From the NCBI GenBank assembly GCA_005799525.1, contig SYGN01000060.1, forward strand, positions 1 to 35,145: DNA of 35,145 bases, in the 5' to 3' direction. The DNA is from Opitutaceae bacterium (GTDB taxonomy: Bacteria; Verrucomicrobiota; Verrucomicrobiia; Opitutales; Opitutaceae). The notes under the pieces were generated by a model. The model worked only from the letters and a program-made list of their open reading frames with translations, had not been told where the DNA came from and searched no databases. The translations under genes were made by a program, and so were the position numbers. Shown in pieces: positions 1 through 7,242 of the stretch (position 1 is the first letter of the stretch; every line of letters starts with the position of its first letter).

Positions 1-773
1 ACCCGCTGTCGGTGCTGATGCTCGCCGGCATTCGCGAAGTGCTCGTCATCTCCACCCCCACCGATCTCCCGCTCTTCAAGAAACTCCTCGGTGACGGCAC
101 CAACCTCGGCCTCAAGCTCTCCTACGCCGAGCAACCCAGCCCCGACGGCCTCGCCCAAGCCTTCCACATCGCCGGCGACACCGGCTTCCTCACCGGCTCC
201 GAACCCTCGGCCCTCGTCCTCGGCGACAACCTTTTCTACGGCCACGATTTCACGCGCTCGCTCGAAGCCGCCGGGGCCCGCACCATCGGAGCCACCATTT
301 TTGGCTACCACGTCTCCGACCCCACCAGCTACGGCGTCGTCGAGTTCGCTGCCGATGGTCGCGTCCTTTCCCTCGAGGAAAAACCCGCGCAACCGAAATC
401 CAACTACGCCATCCCCGGCATCTATTTCTACGACGCTGATGTCGTCAAAATCTCGCGCACCCTCAAGCCCTCCAAACGCGGTGAACTCGAGATCACCGAC
501 CTCAACCGGCTCTACCTCGACGCCGGCACTCTCCGCGTGGAACTCCTCGGCCGCGGCACCGCCTGGCTCGACACCGGTACGCACGACTCCCTCCTCGAGG
601 CCGCTCAGTTCGTCTCTGTCATTGAAAATCGTCAAGGCCTCAAAATCGCCTGCCTCGAAGAGATCGCCTACCGCAAAGGTTGGATCGACCGCGCCGGCCT
701 CAACGCCAACATCACCCGTCTCGGCAAATCCTCCTACGGTGCCTATCTGCGCCGCCTCGCCTACGAGGCGTAG
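1..773 (+). CDS. rfbA: Glucose-1-phosphate thymidylyltransferase, 5' end outside window
   Basis: Makes dTDP-glucose from dTTP and glucose 1-phosphate, the first committed step toward dTDP-rhamnose and related sugars, in the cytoplasm. The reading frame is already open at the left edge (the first full codons give PLSVLMLAGIREV), so roughly the first 40 residues, including the N-terminal nucleotide-binding GGxGTRL loop, lie outside. Visible family motifs are GDNLFYGHDF, the VVEF...SLEEKP segment, NYAIPGIYFYD, RGELEITDLN and the sugar-binding WLDTGTHDSLLEA stretch. The C-terminal end (YGAYLRRL) is of normal RfbA length. The GTG and ATG near bases 12-18 are internal codons, not starts. Neighbouring glycosyltransferases fit a surface-polysaccharide locus. 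Identification is secure; only the 5' boundary is unknown. Confidence 0.95.
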   Translation, partial: PLSVLMLAGIREVLVISTPTDLPLFKKLLGDGTNLGLKLSYAEQPSPDGLAQAFHIAGDTGFLTGSEPSALVLGDNLFYGHDFTRSLEAAGARTIGATIFGYHVSDPTSYGVVEFAADGRVLSLEEKPAQPKSNYAIPGIYFYDADVVKISRTLKPSKRGELEITDLNRLYLDAGTLRVELLGRGTAWLDTGTHDSLLEAAQFVSVIENRQGLKIACLEEIAYRKGWIDRAGLNANITRLGKSSYGAYLRRLAYEA

Positions 774-885
774 GGCCACCGCTCGTCCGCGCGCCGCTAC
801 CCGCCAGCGCCACCGCCACCTTAAACTTAAACTTCGACCTTAAACTCGCGGGGCGCGCCGCGCGCCGCGCGCCCCGCGTCCCCGC
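774..885. repeat. Short intergenic gap with TTAAACT tandem units and a 12-bp inverted repeat
   Basis: The gap between rfbA and the next glycosyltransferase holds repeats of CTTAAA/CTTCGAC type at about 821-846. It also holds a perfect 12-bp inverted repeat: CGCGGGGCGCGC at 847-858 pairs with 867-878 across an 8-base loop. The second arm ends 7 bases before the GTG at 886, where a Shine-Dalgarno site would be expected; none is visible. In RNA this very GC-rich hairpin could end rfbA transcription or limit translation of the downstream gene. There is no T-run, so it is not a textbook terminator. Confidence 0.6.
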
Positions 886-1833
886 GTGCAGGCCAGCTTC
901 ATTATACCCCTCTTCAACAACCTAGCGCTCACCCGCGCCTGTGTTGCGAGCCTGCAAGCCACGCTCCCCGCCAGCCTGACGCACGAAATCATTCTCGTCG
1001 ACGACGGTAGCACCGACGCCACGCGCGCTTGGCTCAGCACACTCGCTCCGCCGTTCCGCGTCGTCCTCAACGATCGCAATCTCGGCTACGCCGGCGCCAA
1101 CAACCGCGCCATCACCCACGCCCGCGGCGACGTGCTCGCCCTCCTCAATAACGATCTCGTTTTACTCCCGCGTTGGCTCGAACCCATGCTCGGCGCCTAC
1201 CGCTCGCTCGCCGACCGCGCCGGCCTCATCGGCAACATTCAACTCGACGCCCGCACGGGTGCCATCGACCACACCGGCATCATCATCAATCAGCAGGTCA
1301 AACCCGTTCACGACCGCGCCCTCCCAGCGCGTCGCTCGCGTTTCTTTTCCACCGTCCGCCCCGTCCCCGCCCTCACCGGGGCCTGCGTCCTCGTCGAACG
1401 CGCGCTGTGGCAGCAACTCGGCGGCTTCGACGAGCGCTACGTCAACGGCGGTGAAGACGTCGACCTCTGTTTCCGGGCCCGCGCCCTCGGCCGCACCAAC
1501 GCCGTCGCGCTCACCAGCGTCGTCCGCCATCACATTAGCGCCTCGGTCGGTCGAAAACTCCGCGACGAAGAAAACTCCTACCGCCTCGCCCGCCGCTGGC
1601 AGCAGGAACTCGTCACCGACCCCGGAGCCCTCCGCGAGTGGTGCCGCGAATGCTCCGAAAAAATCCTTCGCGAGCCCCGCTACGAGGACCGTTCCCTCGC
1701 CCTGCGCTCATTTCTCTATCTCCAGGGCCTAACCCGCACACCGCCCCCCGAAGCCCTCGCCGCCCTCACCGCGGCCCTCGCTCAAGAATTCGCCCACTGG
1801 GAAAAGATGTTCCCCTCCGTTCCGTCGCCTTAA
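886..1833 (+). CDS. Family 2 glycosyltransferase (WbbL/COG1216-like)
   Basis: A 315-residue cytoplasmic, probably membrane-associated, GT-A enzyme that transfers a sugar from a nucleotide donor to a growing surface glycan. Visible motifs are SFIIPLFNN at the N-terminus, VDDGSTD at 38-44, NLGYAGANN near 66-73, the NND metal-binding segment at 88-90, and the C-terminal GGFDERY followed by GEDVDLC, typical of rhamnosyltransferase-like members. The start is GTG at 886: an in-frame TAA at 841-843 leaves no ATG before it. The position after rfbA makes dTDP-rhamnose a plausible donor, but that is inference. It is convergent with the next gene, with 17 bases between the stop codons. Confidence 0.88.
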   Translation: MQASFIIPLFNNLALTRACVASLQATLPASLTHEIILVDDGSTDATRAWLSTLAPPFRVVLNDRNLGYAGANNRAITHARGDVLALLNNDLVLLPRWLEPMLGAYRSLADRAGLIGNIQLDARTGAIDHTGIIINQQVKPVHDRALPARRSRFFSTVRPVPALTGACVLVERALWQQLGGFDERYVNGGEDVDLCFRARALGRTNAVALTSVVRHHISASVGRKLRDEENSYRLARRWQQELVTDPGALREWCRECSEKILREPRYEDRSLALRSFLYLQGLTRTPPPEALAALTAALAQEFAHWEKMFPSVPSP

Positions 1834-1850
1834 ACTTCAACTCAGTTCCT
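1834..1850. repeat. CTTAAAC/CTTCAAC repeat spanning convergent stops
   Basis: A short tandem run (CTTAAA CTTCAA CTCAGTTC CTTCAACT, about 1831-1854) bridges the two convergent stop codons and runs a few bases into the minus-strand gene. It resembles the repeats at 821-846, 20759, 21168 and 23143. Confidence 0.45.
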
Positions 1851-2798
1851 TCAACTGGCGCCACCGCCGCCTCCACGGCGCACGTCCCGCACCACCGCCT
1901 GCGGTCGCTGATTCACCGCCAGAAACATCCGGCCGACATATTCGCCAATCAGCCCCAACAGCACCAGCTGCGTGCCGGAAAAAATCAGCATCGCCGCCAT
2001 CAGCCAGCCCCAGCCCGTCGCCGGCCCCTGATCCCACCACCACAACCACGCGACCGCACCCAGCGCCACCATGCCCACCGCCGCAATGATCAGACCCAGC
2101 ACCGTTGCCACACGCAGCGGCTGAACTGAAAAATTGATCCACGCACTCAGCCATAGCCGCAGTAAACGGCTTAAGGTATAAGTGCTCTCACCGGTCACCC
2201 TGGCCTCGTGTTTCACGGCAATCGACCCGATGCGTTGCGTCACCTGCAGCAACAAACCGTCAATATACGGAAAGGGACCAGGGTAGCCCACCACCTCCTT
2301 CGCCACAAACGCAGTCACACAACGAAAACTCGAAAGATAAAATCCCGGTGGTTTGTCGAGAGCCCAATCGGTCATGCGGTTCGTGAACCAACTCCCGAGA
2401 TTCCGCCACGCCGAGTGCTGCTTCACCGCGTAATGGCCAAACACCACGTCGAGCCCCGTCGCCTGCGCATGCCGCCACAGCCGCACCGCTTCCACCGGCG
2501 GATTCTGCCCATCGTCGTCGAGATTGACGAGGTGCGCCCCGCGTGCGTTCCGCCACCCCGTGAGCACCGCGTTGTGCTCGCCGAAATTTCGCGCGTGCTC
2601 GACATAGGTGATCGGCACCCGCGCGTTCTTGACCAACTCCCGGCACACGTCCGCCGTCCCATCCGGACTCCCGTCGTTCACCAACACGATCTCGTGCCCG
2701 CCCTCGATCTGCAGCTCCTCGATCGCCCGCACCACGGCCCCGATGGTCTCGGCGCTGCGATAAAGCGGGATGACAAAACTGAGAGCAGGTTGGGACAT
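1851..2798 (-). CDS. Polyprenol-phosphate glycosyltransferase, GT2 (DPM1/GtrB/ArnC type)
   Basis: A 315-residue protein that most likely charges undecaprenyl phosphate with a sugar at the inner face of the cytoplasmic membrane, feeding flippase and GT-C enzymes. The GT-A domain shows LSFVIPLYRS, VNDGSPDGT at 40-48, NFGEHNAV at 71-78 and the DDD triad at 94-96. It is followed by two predicted membrane helices at roughly 223-258 and 262-290, the layout of GtrB/ArnC proteins, and a short Gly/Arg-rich tail. I start it at the ATG at 2798. An upstream GTG at 2822 would add eight residues not expected in the family. The polytopic proteins nearby with GT-C features are logical users of its product. 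Confidence 0.88.
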   Translation of the reverse strand: MSQPALSFVIPLYRSAETIGAVVRAIEELQIEGGHEIVLVNDGSPDGTADVCRELVKNARVPITYVEHARNFGEHNAVLTGWRNARGAHLVNLDDDGQNPPVEAVRLWRHAQATGLDVVFGHYAVKQHSAWRNLGSWFTNRMTDWALDKPPGFYLSSFRCVTAFVAKEVVGYPGPFPYIDGLLLQVTQRIGSIAVKHEARVTGESTYTLSRLLRLWLSAWINFSVQPLRVATVLGLIIAAVGMVALGAVAWLWWWDQGPATGWGWLMAAMLIFSGTQLVLLGLIGEYVGRMFLAVNQRPQAVVRDVRRGGGGGAS

Positions 2799-2886
2799 CT
2801 GCGCTGAATAGTCGCAAAACACCTCTCACCCGCAAGAAAACCCGTGTTTCTTTTTTTGCGCCTCCTACGCCTGCTCGCGGCCAAGC
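2799..2886 (-). other. Gap with AT-rich hairpin
   Basis: Between two co-directional minus-strand genes. CGCAAGAAAA (2831-2840) can pair with TTTTTTTGCG (2851-2860), with one G-T wobble and a 10-base loop. It may reduce read-through from the epimerase-like gene, but no clear T-tail follows the stem on the minus strand. Confidence 0.3.
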
Positions 2887-3888
2887 TCAGACGTAATACC
2901 GCAACTCTTTCCGATAATACGCCAGCGTCCGCTTCAGAGCCGTGCGCAAGTCCGTCCGCGCCCGCCAGCCCAGTTTCTTCCGAATCAACTGGTCGTCCGC
3001 GTAGTAGTCCCCGATATCAATCTTCTTCCGCTCCGCCGGAAACGTCTTCACGACATAGTAACCTCCTCCATTCAGCTCCACGAGCATCGCCGCGAGTCCT
3101 TCCAATGTCACTGGCGGCGGCCCGCCTAAATTAAAGACTTCGCCGACCGCCTCGTCTTTTGCGGCCGCGAGTAAAAATGCCTCCACCGCATCGTCGACAT
3201 AAGTGAAATCGCGCAGCTGCTCTCCGCCCCATACTTCGAACGCCTCCCCTTCGACCAGCCGGCGAATCCACACCCCCACAAATGTCTGCCGCGCATCCTT
3301 CACCCGCATGCGCGGCCCGATTGTGTTCGTCAGCCGCAACGCCGTCGCCCGAATCCCGTGCACCCGCGAATACAGCAGGTGAAACGACTCGCCCGCGAGC
3401 TTGTTGATCCCGTTCACGTCCACCGGCCGCAGCGGATGCTTCTCGTCCACCGGTAAATAATCAGGCTTCCCATAGATCTGCCGCGTACTCGCAAACACAA
3501 TTCTCACGCCGGGATTGTGCACGCGACAGGCCTCGAGGATCGCCAGCTGTGCCCGCCCGTTAATGTCCAAATCCGTCTGCGGATCCGTCATCGAATCCAT
3601 GTGACTCGTCTGCCCGGCGAGATTGAAAAGAAAATCCTGCCCTCGCACGAGCGCAGGCAACTTCGGCCAGTCACGCACGTCGGCGACGTGCACTTTCACC
3701 TTCCCCGTCAGCCCAGTGAGGTTGCGCCGATTCCCACCATATTCCGGAATCAACGAATCCAACACACTCACCTTCGCCCCGAGCCGCACCAACTCCCGCG
3801 CGAGATTCGAGCCAATAAAGCCCAGCCCACCAGTGATCAGCACGCGTTTCCCCGCATAAACTCGCCGTAAATTTTTCGTTTCAGCCAT
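2887..3888 (-). CDS. Extended SDR nucleotide-sugar epimerase/dehydratase with Asn in place of the catalytic Tyr
   Basis: A 333-residue Rossmann enzyme of the NDP-sugar epimerase/dehydratase group, cytoplasmic and NAD(P)-dependent. GGLGFIGS (20-27) is the dinucleotide-binding loop; FNLAGQTSH (88-96), FASTRQIYG (132-140) and LRDFTYVDDAVEAFL are further family signatures. At the active site, where the family has YxxxK, the sequence reads NGINK (159-163): Lys163 is kept but Tyr is Asn. The start is ATG at 3888; the frame is open upstream to 4125, but the added residues have no family character. It may be a subfamily with altered chemistry, or a reductase/decarboxylase-like enzyme. The exact substrate cannot be told. 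It sits between two glycosylation genes on the same strand. Confidence 0.85.
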   Translation of the reverse strand: MAETKNLRRVYAGKRVLITGGLGFIGSNLARELVRLGAKVSVLDSLIPEYGGNRRNLTGLTGKVKVHVADVRDWPKLPALVRGQDFLFNLAGQTSHMDSMTDPQTDLDINGRAQLAILEACRVHNPGVRIVFASTRQIYGKPDYLPVDEKHPLRPVDVNGINKLAGESFHLLYSRVHGIRATALRLTNTIGPRMRVKDARQTFVGVWIRRLVEGEAFEVWGGEQLRDFTYVDDAVEAFLLAAAKDEAVGEVFNLGGPPPVTLEGLAAMLVELNGGGYYVVKTFPAERKKIDIGDYYADDQLIRKKLGWRARTDLRTALKRTLAYYRKELRYYV

Positions 3889-3974
3889 GGGCCCAACAAT
3901 ACAGCCCGCCCTGCCGCCGCGCGCCAATCTCAAATCTCCCCGCGACTCAACGACCGCGCCCTCTGCGGGCAGGC

Positions 3975-4002
3975 GGTCCCGCCGCTCACGCAGCGGGCTA
4001 CC
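3975..4002 (+). repeat. REP-like palindrome, copy A
   Basis: GGTCCCGC...AGCGGGCTAC with an imperfect stem (CCGCT at 3982-3986 with AGCGG at 3992-3996). It matches the reverse complement of the element at 4021-4047 almost base for base over its ends and loop, so the two form an inverted pair within 75 bases. Confidence 0.6.
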
Positions 4003-4020
4003 GGACTCCTGCGATTTCCT

Positions 4021-4047
4021 CTGTAGCCCGCTTGTGAGAAGCGGGAC
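4021..4047 (-). repeat. REP-like palindrome, copy B (inverted relative to copy A)
   Basis: CCCGCTT (4027-4033) pairs perfectly with AAGCGGG (4039-4045) around GTGAG. On the minus strand it reads GGTCCCGC...AAGCGGGCTAC, the same flanks as copy A. The two copies lie in the 202-base gap between the epimerase-like gene and the membrane protein upstream of it. They could form a larger cruciform or stabilise transcript ends. Confidence 0.6.
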
Positions 4048-4090
4048 CAACGCGTAGATGAGACCACCGGCTCGGAGATGCGCCCCTCGC

Positions 4091-6343
4091 CTACCGCCGC
4101 ACCGCAAACTCCAGTCCAAACACACACAGCCCCAGCGCCCGCGTCTCCCCTCCCACCGCTCCCAGCCACGGCTGCGCCGACTTCAGCGCCACCTTCGCCC
4201 CGCCCGGCGGCACGACGATCTCCGGAAAAAATGTTCTCACTCTCTGCCCACTCAGATTCCTCGACGCCACCGCGCCGCCCGGCTGCCCCGCGCCCTCACC
4301 CTTCGCCCCCGTCACCTCCAGCGTCAAGTCGCGCGCCCCCAGACTCCACCCGTCCAGCGTGCACGTCACCCGCAGCGGCCACGTGTGAGGGTTCTCGATC
4401 CGGAGTGTCCCCTCACCCTTCGTCCACCGCCAACGCGCCCCCGCCTTCGCCTCGCTCTCTTCCTCATACCAGCCTTCGCCCACCGTCACTCTCAAGAAAT
4501 CCGCGCTTCGCGTATCCACCAGCACGATCCCTGGCGCGATCTGCCTCCGTCCGCCCGCCGCGGGCTTTACTGTAATCATCCCAGCCTCGAGATCCCACTC
4601 ACCCCGCAACGCCGTGCGCCAGCGCCCTTCGTAGGTATCCGTAAAAAAATACTGCGGCTTCTGGAGCAAAAATGCGTTCGCCCACAGGCGCGACCACATG
4701 TCCGGCAATAACACATTCACCGACGCCACGTCCGCCATCGCTTCGATCTTGCGCACTTCCCGCAGCCCTGCGTCGACGATCCGCGGCGCCGTGGCCAGCC
4801 GCCACGCAATCATGCCGGTGCCGACCACGTTGCCCAGTAACACCACACCCGCGACGCCCATCACCCCGATCCACTCCGTCAATCGCTGGCTCCACCGCAG
4901 CGTGATCCACCAGCAAAACGCCGGCAGCATCACCGGATAGAAAACCGCAAACACCTTGAACGCATCATAGCTCGCGTTCGTGCCCAGCTGCGCCCCTCGC
5001 CATTGGAGAAACGCATACCCCGCCAACACGGGCAGCGTAACCGCGAGTGCGATCCAGGTTTTTTTCCGCCGCTCACTCACCGCGCGCAGCGTGGCCCAGA
5101 CGAGCAGCCCGATCACCGCCGCCGCCAACACCCACCTGACCCCACCCCAGCCCCACGGCGCCAACTCCGGCCCGCTCACCAACCCCAGCCAACCTTCCGG
5201 CGTCAGCGCCGGAATCTTCCAGCCAAAGTCATACGTTCGCAGCAGCTGAAACCGTTCGATCAACCCCGCCACACGGCCCGCAAACACCCCGCCACACACC
5301 GCCAGCGGTGCCAGCATGACCACGAACCATCGGCCCAATCGCCGCCACTCGCCGTGCCACAGCGCCAACCCGCTCGCATACGCCACCGCCGGCACCAAGC
5401 ACAGCACCACGAAAAAATTATAACTCCCCAGCACCAGCCAGTAACCGATCGCCAGCACCCCCGTGAAACTCAGCCCGCGCGCCCACGTCAGTCGCCCGCG
5501 CCACAACGCCACCCCCGCCCACGTAATGAGCCCGACGGCCACCGCGGCCAATAGCTGTCCGGGCGTCACGTGCCCGACCCCATACCAATTCAGCGGGCTC
5601 AGCCCGTAGAGCACCGCCACCGCCGCACTCGGCGCTCCGCTGAACCCAATCACCGCCCGCGCCATCCAAAACACCACCGGCAGCGACCCCGCCAACAGCA
5701 CCATCGTCAGTAGACTCGTCAGCTCGTCCGGCGTGCACCCGAGCACCGATCCATTAAACGCGATCAGCGCCGAGGGCGTGAAGTGATTCAACCGCGTCCA
5801 GTATTCGAAAAAATTATCCGCCCCGTGCACCCGCACCACCTCCGTTAAACCGAGAAACCCACTCCGGTCCGTGCGTGCAAACTCCTGCAACACCCGCGCA
5901 CCCGCCGCGTAGTCGCCCGCATCGCAGCTCGCCAGCGAGATCGTCGTCAACGTCTGAGACGCCCACGCCAGGGGCAAGACCAACAGACCGAGCACACCCA
6001 CACTGGCGAGCCACACCACGCCGATTCGCTGCATATCCACCCACGCCCTCCAAGGTCGGAGCCCGCTTGCGGGCGATCCCTTCCCACCGCGCCCCACGCG
6101 CCCCACCCCCACCGCCAGCAAAACCACCGGCACCACCTCGCTCCACCACGCGTATCCGTTCGTCCCCTTCAAGCCCCCCATCGCCCCCGCCCATACGACC
6201 GCCGACTGCAAGGCCAACCCCGCCGGCACCACGAGCACCGGCCAAAACCGCCGCCAGCCCCGCGGCATCGCCAGCATCGCCAACCCCGCACCCCACCACA
6301 GCACGTGTAACAGCAAAGCGAATGCGGCCGGGAAATGAATCAT
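4091..6343 (-). CDS. Large polytopic membrane protein with C-terminal extracytoplasmic domain
   Basis: A 750-residue protein with many hydrophobic helices through about residue 560, starting directly with a membrane helix (MIHFPAAFALLLHVLWW). The first large extracytoplasmic loop (SLASCDAGDYAAGARVLQEF) carries acidic residues in the place expected of GT-C glycosyltransferases. The last about 129 residues (from 622) are hydrophilic: GEGWYEEE, RWRWTKGEGTLRIENP and GLCVFGLEFAV. This C-terminal part is shared with the proteins at 15599 and 18911. The ATG at 6343 overlaps the upstream methyltransferase stop as ATGA, implying translational coupling; the longer frame to 6667 would overlap that gene in full. 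A cytoplasmic loop contains a REP-like DNA palindrome in frame. Likely a lipid-linked sugar transferase or polymerase-like protein; exact function unknown. Confidence 0.82.
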   Translation of the reverse strand: MIHFPAAFALLLHVLWWGAGLAMLAMPRGWRRFWPVLVVPAGLALQSAVVWAGAMGGLKGTNGYAWWSEVVPVVLLAVGVGRVGRGGKGSPASGLRPWRAWVDMQRIGVVWLASVGVLGLLVLPLAWASQTLTTISLASCDAGDYAAGARVLQEFARTDRSGFLGLTEVVRVHGADNFFEYWTRLNHFTPSALIAFNGSVLGCTPDELTSLLTMVLLAGSLPVVFWMARAVIGFSGAPSAAVAVLYGLSPLNWYGVGHVTPGQLLAAVAVGLITWAGVALWRGRLTWARGLSFTGVLAIGYWLVLGSYNFFVVLCLVPAVAYASGLALWHGEWRRLGRWFVVMLAPLAVCGGVFAGRVAGLIERFQLLRTYDFGWKIPALTPEGWLGLVSGPELAPWGWGGVRWVLAAAVIGLLVWATLRAVSERRKKTWIALAVTLPVLAGYAFLQWRGAQLGTNASYDAFKVFAVFYPVMLPAFCWWITLRWSQRLTEWIGVMGVAGVVLLGNVVGTGMIAWRLATAPRIVDAGLREVRKIEAMADVASVNVLLPDMWSRLWANAFLLQKPQYFFTDTYEGRWRTALRGEWDLEAGMITVKPAAGGRRQIAPGIVLVDTRSADFLRVTVGEGWYEEESEAKAGARWRWTKGEGTLRIENPHTWPLRVTCTLDGWSLGARDLTLEVTGAKGEGAGQPGGAVASRNLSGQRVRTFFPEIVVPPGGAKVALKSAQPWLGAVGGETRALGLCVFGLEFAVRR
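6054..6080. repeat. REP-like palindrome inside a coding sequence
   Basis: GCCCGC (6061-6066), TT, GCGGGC (6069-6074), flanked by GGTCGGA and GATCCC. It lies within the membrane-protein gene and is read as the residues KGSPASGLRPW in a loop between helices. Confidence 0.55.
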
Positions 6344-7146
6344 TTGTCCGCGTTTTTTCTGCCCTCGACGCTCAGCTTTCCATCCGGCTTTCTTGCCACC
6401 GCAAATACCGACGAACCCCACGCCCACCGCCCACCGACCTGCAACCACGCATGTTCCGGCGCGACCAACAGGCGGAACATCGCATCCACCACCGCCGGAT
6501 AGTCCTTCATGTCGCTCGTGTCCTTCGCTGACCGCCACAACTTGCGCTTCGCCCACAGCAACGGAAACGGCAGCGCATTCAGATGCGTGCTCCATCGATC
6601 CACCAATCCGGCTTCCCGCATGAGCGTCTCCACCTCGGGCCGCGTGTAACGATGTTTCGTCTGACACGAATCGTCATGATACGACCACATCCACATATAG
6701 GCCGGCACTGTGATCACCACCACGCCGCCCGGTTTCAGCACCCGGAAAAACTCCTGCATGGCCACATCCGCGGCGTCCACCTGGCAAATCACGTCCGCCG
6801 ACACCACCGCATCAAAACTCGCGTCTGCAAACGGCAGCGCCGTTACACTCGCCTCGCGAATATCCGTGTACTTCCCGCATCGCTGCCGCGCCAGCTCACA
6901 CGCGATCGGCATAAAATCGATGCCGCTCCACGTCCAACCAGGTTGTTGTCCGGCCAACCGCACAATCATCCCACCCGTGCCACAACCCGCATCCAGCACG
7001 AGTTTTTTTCGCTGGGGATGCGGTGCTCCCGCCGCGTCCCTTGCGTCCACTCGCGCCAACTGGCGCGCGACATGCGCATGCAGCGACCGGAAATACCACA
7101 TCCGGTCCTCGACCTCCGCGAGCTTCAGATATTCGTCGTTATTCAT
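6340..7146 (-). CDS. Class I SAM-dependent methyltransferase
   Basis: A 268-residue cytoplasmic enzyme. The SAM-binding loop is DAGCGTGGM (52-60), followed by GIDFMPIACELAR, the acidic motif II/III region VVSADVICQVD and the post-core FFRVLKPGGVVVITVPAYMWMWS. The N-terminal part (MNNDEYLKLAEVEDRMWYFRS), with its W-[YF]-F-R segment, resembles methyltransferases that occur beside surface-glycan and polyprenyl-linked glycosylation genes, so the substrate may be a sugar or lipid-linked intermediate. It starts at ATG 7146 and is coupled by ATGA overlap to the membrane protein downstream. A 96-base divergent gap separates it from the YbhN-like gene and should hold promoters for both directions; I could not pick convincing hexamers. 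Confidence 0.88.
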   Translation of the reverse strand: MNNDEYLKLAEVEDRMWYFRSLHAHVARQLARVDARDAAGAPHPQRKKLVLDAGCGTGGMIVRLAGQQPGWTWSGIDFMPIACELARQRCGKYTDIREASVTALPFADASFDAVVSADVICQVDAADVAMQEFFRVLKPGGVVVITVPAYMWMWSYHDDSCQTKHRYTRPEVETLMREAGLVDRWSTHLNALPFPLLWAKRKLWRSAKDTSDMKDYPAVVDAMFRLLVAPEHAWLQVGGRWAWGSSVFAVARKPDGKLSVEGRKNADK

Positions 7147-7242
7147 GCAGGTCTAGCCATTGGGATCACCGCGCCGCCTGCCCGCAACATTATCCATTGC
7201 CGCACGCCGCTGTCCTCAGTCCTCTCTCCCTGTCCTTTGCTC

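Noticed and set aside
91-843. Long open frames on other frames of rfbA and similar shadows across the window
   Set aside because: Composition is Pro/Ser/Arg-rich with no family motif; they arise because high GC makes stop codons rare.
6344-6667. Upstream extension of the large membrane protein
   Set aside because: Would lie wholly within the methyltransferase gene; the ATGA overlap at 6340-6343 gives the natural start.
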